Below are positions 42,797 to 46,943 of a stretch of DNA of 46,943 nt, piece after piece. Origin of the DNA: Pseudomonadota bacterium (lineage in GTDB: Bacteria > Oederibacteriota > Muellerivitia > Muellerivitales > Muellerivitaceae); assembly GCA_021324075.1 (NCBI GenBank), contig JAJPJW010000109.1, forward strand, positions 1 through 46,943. The letters run 5' to 3'. A model generated the notes under the pieces. That model worked only from the letters and a program-made list of their open reading frames with translations. It ran no database searches and was not told the origin of the DNA. Position 1 is the stretch's first letter. Every line of letters starts with the position of its first letter. A program made the position numbers and the translations under genes.

Positions 42797-43870
42797 ATGG
42801 CGGATCCAGCACGTAGTGAAACAGCGACGCCTCGACGGCGACAAGAAGCCCGTGAAAAGGGCCAAGTTGCCCGTTCGGTGGAAGTCAATTCGGCGCTGGT
42901 CCTTCTGGCGGCCGTCACGGCCATCCGCTATGCCGGGCCCTATATGGTGGATTCGGTCAACCAGATGGCGGTTTTCACCTTCCAGAACATGAATATGGAT
43001 TTTGGTATGGAGAATGTCGCCACTATGACCGTTTTCTATATGTGGCAGGTAGGAAAGATTTTGGCGCCCGTCCTTGCATCGGTTTTGTTGGTGGGCCTTC
43101 TGATCAATTACCTCCAGGTCGGAGTCTTGTTTACCGCAAAAACCCTTACGCCGAAATTCAACAACATCAATCCCATCAGTGGTTTTCAGAAAATATTCTC
43201 CCGGCGGTCCGCCATTGAATTCCTGAAATCCCTGATAAAGCTGCTGGTGATCGGATGGATCGCTTATGCGGGCGTCAAAGCCGCCCTTCCGAACTTGGTG
43301 CCAACGATGGACATGCAGGGTGTGGAACCGCTGAAGTTCGTCGGGGCCCTGACTTTGAAAATTCTTTATTGGATTTTTTTCGCCCTGGTTGTTTTGGCCC
43401 TTTTGGATTACCTCTACCAAAAGTGGGAATACGAACAAAGCCTTAAGATGACCAAGCAGGAAATCCGGGATGAGCTCAAGCAAAGTGAAGGCGATCCGAT
43501 GATCAAGGCGCGAATCCGCCAGATTCAACGGGAGATGGCCCGGCGCCGGATGTTTGAGGCCATTCCGCGGGCGGATGTTGTCATTACGAACCCCACCCAC
43601 GTGGCGGTAGCCCTGGAATACAAGCAAGGGATGCAGGCTCCGGTCGTCCTGGCCAAAGGGGAACGGGTGATAGCGGAACGGATCAAGGAGATGGCAAAGA
43701 GGCATCAGATTCCCGTCATCGAAAATCCGCCCCTGGCAAGGGCACTTTTGAGGCAGTGTCCCGTGGGTGCGCCCATCCCAGCCGATCTCTTTGAGGCGGT
43801 TGCGGAGGTTTTGGCTTTCGTTTACCGGATGAACCAGAAGGGCAAAGGGGTTTCGGCCGCCTTTTCCTGA
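42797..43870 (+). CDS. flhB: Flagellar export specificity switch FlhB
   Basis: 357 residues. The N-terminal ETATPRRRQEAREKGQVARS is typical, four membrane segments follow, and the cytoplasmic domain carries the self-cleavage site N265-P-T-H268 in VVITNPTHVAVALEY. It switches export from rod/hook to filament substrates, normally with FliK, whose gene is not in the window. ATG 42797 follows GAGGAGA. Confidence 0.97.
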   Translation: MADPARSETATPRRRQEAREKGQVARSVEVNSALVLLAAVTAIRYAGPYMVDSVNQMAVFTFQNMNMDFGMENVATMTVFYMWQVGKILAPVLASVLLVGLLINYLQVGVLFTAKTLTPKFNNINPISGFQKIFSRRSAIEFLKSLIKLLVIGWIAYAGVKAALPNLVPTMDMQGVEPLKFVGALTLKILYWIFFALVVLALLDYLYQKWEYEQSLKMTKQEIRDELKQSEGDPMIKARIRQIQREMARRRMFEAIPRADVVITNPTHVAVALEYKQGMQAPVVLAKGERVIAERIKEMAKRHQIPVIENPPLARALLRQCPVGAPIPADLFEAVAEVLAFVYRMNQKGKGVSAAFS

Positions 43871-43905
43871 ATGAATGGTTGAAAACCAGGGAAGAATTGA
43901 AAAGT

Positions 43906-43990
43906 CCCCACTTTCCAAGGGCAAGTGGGGTGAACAAAACCAGAAATAGGGATACAATACGGGTTCGCCTGGAAGCGTAAGCGGAACCCC
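43906..43990 (+). promoter_or_regulatory. Structured gap between flhB and flhA with possible promoter
   Basis: A perfect eight-pair hairpin CCCCACTT/AAGTGGGG (43906-43913, 43923-43930) is followed by TACAAT (43953-43958) with a weak -35, then an imperfect hairpin GGGTTCGC/GCGGAACCC (43961-43968, 43981-43989) before the flhA ribosome-binding site. It suggests partial termination and re-initiation. Confidence 0.4.
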
Positions 43991-44002
43991 TTTGAGGAAT
44001 TT

Positions 44003-46081
44003 ATGGCTGAAGCCACAACCCAGAACGTCATTCAAAAGAACTTTGACTTGTTGGTCCCGCTTATAGTCATTCTTTGCGTCTTGATGATGTTTGTCGGCCC
44101 GGGACCTTTGGGTTTGGATGTCCTTATTTCCCTCAACCTTGCCATGGCCCTGGTGGTTGCCATGGTCACCATGTATACGTTGGAACCGCTTCATTTTTCC
44201 GTTTTTCCCACATTGCTCCTTATTACGACTATTTTTAGGTTGTCCTTGAACATCTCCGCTACCCGGCTGATTTTGCTTAACGGCAACACGGGTACCGCGG
44301 CGGCGGGCAAAGTGATTGAGGCTGTAGGATATTTCGTGGCCGGAGGCAATTATTACGTTGGATTCGTAATCTTCCTTATCCTCATCATCGTCCAATTCGT
44401 GGTCATCACCAGCGGTGCCCAGCGTGTAGCCGAAGTGGCGGCCCGGTTTACCTTGGACGCTATGCCCGGCAAACAGATGGCCATTGACGCCGACCTTAAC
44501 TCGGGATTGATCACCGATGACCAAGCCCGCAAACGCCGTAAGGATATTGAAAAGGAGGCCGATTTTTACGGAGCCATGGACGGCGCCAGCAAATTCGTGC
44601 GCGGGGACGCCATTGCGGCCATTATCATCGTTGCGGTGAACATCATCGGTGGGTTTGCTGTTGGGATGTTGAAGGGTGAAATGAGCCTTGGAGAAGTTCT
44701 TCAGCGCTACACCCTTCTGACGATTGGCGATGGTTTGGCGACTCAAATTCCGGCCCTCTTGCTTTCTTTTGCCACCGGCGTGGTGGTAACCCGTGCCGCT
44801 TCCGACAGTAACTTGGGAACGGATTTGGTACGCCAAATTATGGCCCAGCCTCGGGCCCTCTGGTTGTCTTCGGCGGTTCTTTTTATTGCGGGATTGATTC
44901 CGGGATTGCCTTGGGCTTTCCTGATTGTTTCCGCCTTGGTGGGCGGGTTGGCTTATTTCGTGCAACGCACCTTAAAAGAAGAGGAAACCGAGGAACAATC
45001 CAAAGCCCAGCCCGGTGTTGAGAAAAAGAAGGAGCCTGAAAACGTCTCCTCGCTTCTGCAAGTCGATCATTTGGAAGTCGAGATCGGCTATAGCCTCATT
45101 CCCCTGGTGGACGAGGCTCAGGGTGGCGACCTTTTGGAGCGCATCACCGGCATTCGCCGCCAAATGGCAAGCGACTTGGGTTTGGTGGTTCCACCTATCC
45201 GTATTCGGGACAATATGCAGCTCCAACCTTCCGAGTATGTCATTAAGATCAAGGGCGTTGAGGTCGCAAAATGGAAGATTATGCCAGGGCACCTTCTAGC
45301 CATGTCCACTGGACCCAATCTGCCCGTTCTTCGGGGAATTGAAACCAAGGAACCAACCTTCAACCTGACCGCCTATTGGATTACCGATGAGGAAAGAGGG
45401 ATTGCCGAACAGGCCGGTTATTCCGTAGTTGATGTTTCGACGGTCATTTCCACCCATTTGACGGAAGTCATCCGGAACCATGCCCATGAGTTCTTGACCC
45501 GCCAAAGCGTTGCAAAATTGTTGGACACGGTCAAGAAGGAATCGCCGGCGGTCGTGGATGAATTGGTTCCTTCCCAATTGCCAGTGGGAGACCTTCAAAA
45601 GGTCCTCCAAAATCTCCTGAAAGAACACGTTCCCATCCGGGATATGGAGAGCATTTTGGAGGCGGTAGCCGACCATATTCGGGAAACGAAGGATGTCCAG
45701 CTTTTAACGGAATACGCCCGGAGGGGATTGGCGCGTTCGATCACCAAACTGCACCAAGCGCCGGACGGCAAAGTTTACGCCCTTACGCTTGACCCCCGTT
45801 TCGAGAAAAAAATCATGGATTCGGTCCAGGCCGCCGAAAGCGGCAACGTTTCCTCCGTCGATCCCAAACTGTTGCAACAAATGTTCCGCAGTTTGTCCCA
45901 GGGGATCGAAAAAATGGCCGGGGCCAACCGCCAGCCGCTGGTTCTTTGCTCGCCGAACGTCCGCCCCTATTTCAAGAAGTTAGTGGAACGGTTCATCCCC
46001 CACTTGACCGTGATTTCGTTTAGCGAACTTTTGCCGAGGACGGAAATCCAATCCGCCGGCGTGATCGAGGCTGGAGAATGA
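44003..46081 (+). CDS. flhA: Flagellar export protein FlhA
   Basis: 692 residues, normal length. Eight membrane segments in the first 330 residues; TIFRLSLNISATRLIL, AVGYFVAGGNYYVGFVIFL and the FHIPEP-type loop region (ARFTLDAMPGKQMAIDADLN) are clear. The cytoplasmic domain has LRGIETKEPTFNLTAYWI and FLTRQSVAKLLDTVKKESPAVVDEL. It forms the nonameric ring that binds chaperone-substrate complexes. The 132-bp gap before it is the largest in the flagellar cluster. The end overlaps flhF (ATGA). Confidence 0.97.
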   Translation: MAEATTQNVIQKNFDLLVPLIVILCVLMMFVGPGPLGLDVLISLNLAMALVVAMVTMYTLEPLHFSVFPTLLLITTIFRLSLNISATRLILLNGNTGTAAAGKVIEAVGYFVAGGNYYVGFVIFLILIIVQFVVITSGAQRVAEVAARFTLDAMPGKQMAIDADLNSGLITDDQARKRRKDIEKEADFYGAMDGASKFVRGDAIAAIIIVAVNIIGGFAVGMLKGEMSLGEVLQRYTLLTIGDGLATQIPALLLSFATGVVVTRAASDSNLGTDLVRQIMAQPRALWLSSAVLFIAGLIPGLPWAFLIVSALVGGLAYFVQRTLKEEETEEQSKAQPGVEKKKEPENVSSLLQVDHLEVEIGYSLIPLVDEAQGGDLLERITGIRRQMASDLGLVVPPIRIRDNMQLQPSEYVIKIKGVEVAKWKIMPGHLLAMSTGPNLPVLRGIETKEPTFNLTAYWITDEERGIAEQAGYSVVDVSTVISTHLTEVIRNHAHEFLTRQSVAKLLDTVKKESPAVVDELVPSQLPVGDLQKVLQNLLKEHVPIRDMESILEAVADHIRETKDVQLLTEYARRGLARSITKLHQAPDGKVYALTLDPRFEKKIMDSVQAAESGNVSSVDPKLLQQMFRSLSQGIEKMAGANRQPLVLCSPNVRPYFKKLVERFIPHLTVISFSELLPRTEIQSAGVIEAGE

Positions 46082-46943
46082 GAATTAAACGCTACGAAGC
46101 GCCAACGATCCAAGAAGCTTTAATGAAGGTTAAGAAGGATTTGGGGCCTGAAGCCGTCATTTTATACACGAAGACCTTCCGAAAGGGCGGGGTTTTGGGT
46201 CTCTTCGGCCGCCCCATGGCTGAAATTACGGCGGGAGTTGATTTGAACCTGCTGGATGATGTGACCAAGAGAAAGGCTCCTTCGGTACCGGCTCCGACTC
46301 AAACGGAACGAGCTGAAGCGCCTTCCGCCAAAATGGCCGCTACAGCGACGATGACCCCGCCGCCTCCTTTGGGCTCCTTGGATCCGGCGAGGGCGAAGGT
46401 CAAAGCCCTTCAGCGTGAACTTAATGAAATGAAAACGTCCAGCTTGGCGACGGTGCTTAAGGATATCCATTCGACCGATAACTCTGTTTTGCTGTCCGAG
46501 GGTTTCAACAAGGTTAAGAAAAAAATGGTCCGACAGGAAGTCGAGGATTTTCTGATCCAGCGGATCATCAAAGGGATGATTGCGGAAAAAATCGACCCCG
46601 ATAAGAACGAAGAACTTTCCGCGTGGTTGAAACGTTTTGTCGCCAACGCGGTTAAAATTGCTCCCCCGGCCGCACCGGTTAATTTCCAGAAGGTTGTCGC
46701 CTTCGTCGGCCCTACCGGCGTTGGGAAGACCACAACCCTCGCCAAGTTGGCGGCTCGCTACAGCTTGATGGAAAGGCGAAAAGTGGCCATGGTGACCGCC
46801 GATACTTATCGGATCGCCGCCACGGAGCAGTTGAAGACCTATGGCCGGATCATGGGAATTCCGGTGGAAGTGGCGGATTCGGCCGAGGATATATCGAACA
46901 TCCTGGCCAAATACAAAAACATGGATTTGGTTTTGGTGGACAC
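46078..46943 (+). CDS. flhF: Flagellar biosynthesis GTPase FlhF, 3' truncated by window
   Basis: 288 codons are visible before the window ends. The start MRIKRYEAPTIQEALMKVKK is the FlhF N-terminus, followed by a Pro/Ala-rich linker and an SRP-type NG domain. The P-loop is GPTGVGKTTT with Lys217, then KVAMVTADTYRIAATEQLKTYG, and the sequence stops within LVLVD of the G3 motif. It helps place flagella at the pole with FlhG. ATG 46078 overlaps the flhA stop. Confidence 0.95.
   Translation, partial: MRIKRYEAPTIQEALMKVKKDLGPEAVILYTKTFRKGGVLGLFGRPMAEITAGVDLNLLDDVTKRKAPSVPAPTQTERAEAPSAKMAATATMTPPPPLGSLDPARAKVKALQRELNEMKTSSLATVLKDIHSTDNSVLLSEGFNKVKKKMVRQEVEDFLIQRIIKGMIAEKIDPDKNEELSAWLKRFVANAVKIAPPAAPVNFQKVVAFVGPTGVGKTTTLAKLAARYSLMERRKVAMVTADTYRIAATEQLKTYGRIMGIPVEVADSAEDISNILAKYKNMDLVLVD

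Noticed and set aside
42710-44965. Reverse-strand frame of 751 codons over flhB and flhA
   Set aside because: It is antisense to two unmistakable flagellar genes and its His/Gln/Arg-rich translation shows no family.

Overview
The window looks like chromosome of an uncultured Gram-negative, flagellated bacterium with moderately high GC. It has lipobox and Sec signals, a complete SecDF pair and a long fli/flh cluster. It also carries several very large secreted proteins with Thr/Pro-rich 'TPTxT' linkers and a shared C-terminal beta-sandwich module, a style common in candidate phyla around the FCB group, Elusimicrobiota and Omnitrophota. I cannot place the phylum from sequence alone.

Region 1 (1-15534) is a cell-surface and polysaccharide region. 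It opens with the 3' part of a Thr-rich surface protein. Next comes a small signalling group: a metallo-beta-lactamase-fold protein with two cyclic-nucleotide-binding (CNB) domains, a single-domain CNB protein and a 67-residue unknown. A reverse-strand adhesin-like protein follows, with DUF11-type repeats, one of them split by an inserted domain. Then come two translationally coupled secreted glycosidases, GH116-like and GH8-like, each with a malectin-like domain, a Thr-rich linker and the shared C-terminal module. The two intergenic stretches of more than 300 bases (7912-8373 and 8557-8884) hold promoters, a 60-codon small gene and a 20-bp perfect palindrome.

Region 2 (15605-26398) is mostly housekeeping. 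It holds a Gfo/Idh/MocA oxidoreductase coupled to an exported HExxH protein, a cytosolic and a lipoprotein thioredoxin, secD-secF, yggS-proC-yggT-yggU, a purine nucleoside phosphorylase with mtnA, a hotdog thioesterase, and a 34-residue basic protein of the AURKAIP1/COX24 type.

Region 3 (26405-46943) is signalling and motility: a membrane GAF-GAF-GGDEF protein and an HspR-like MerR regulator behind an inverted repeat. A nearly uninterrupted flagellar cluster follows: flgB-flgC-fliE-fliF-fliG-fliH-fliI-fliJ-motA-motB-fliL-fliM-fliN(Y-like)-fliO-fliP-fliQ-fliR-flhB, then a 132-bp structured gap, then flhA-flhF (flhF runs off the end). Hook genes (fliK, flgD, flgE) are absent from the usual place between fliJ and motA.

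The least ordinary items are the MBL/CNB signalling group, the adhesin whose signal peptide has no ATG, GTG or TTG start, its split DUF11 domain, the C-terminal module shared by four otherwise unrelated exported proteins, and the FliN with a degenerate CheC-like domain.
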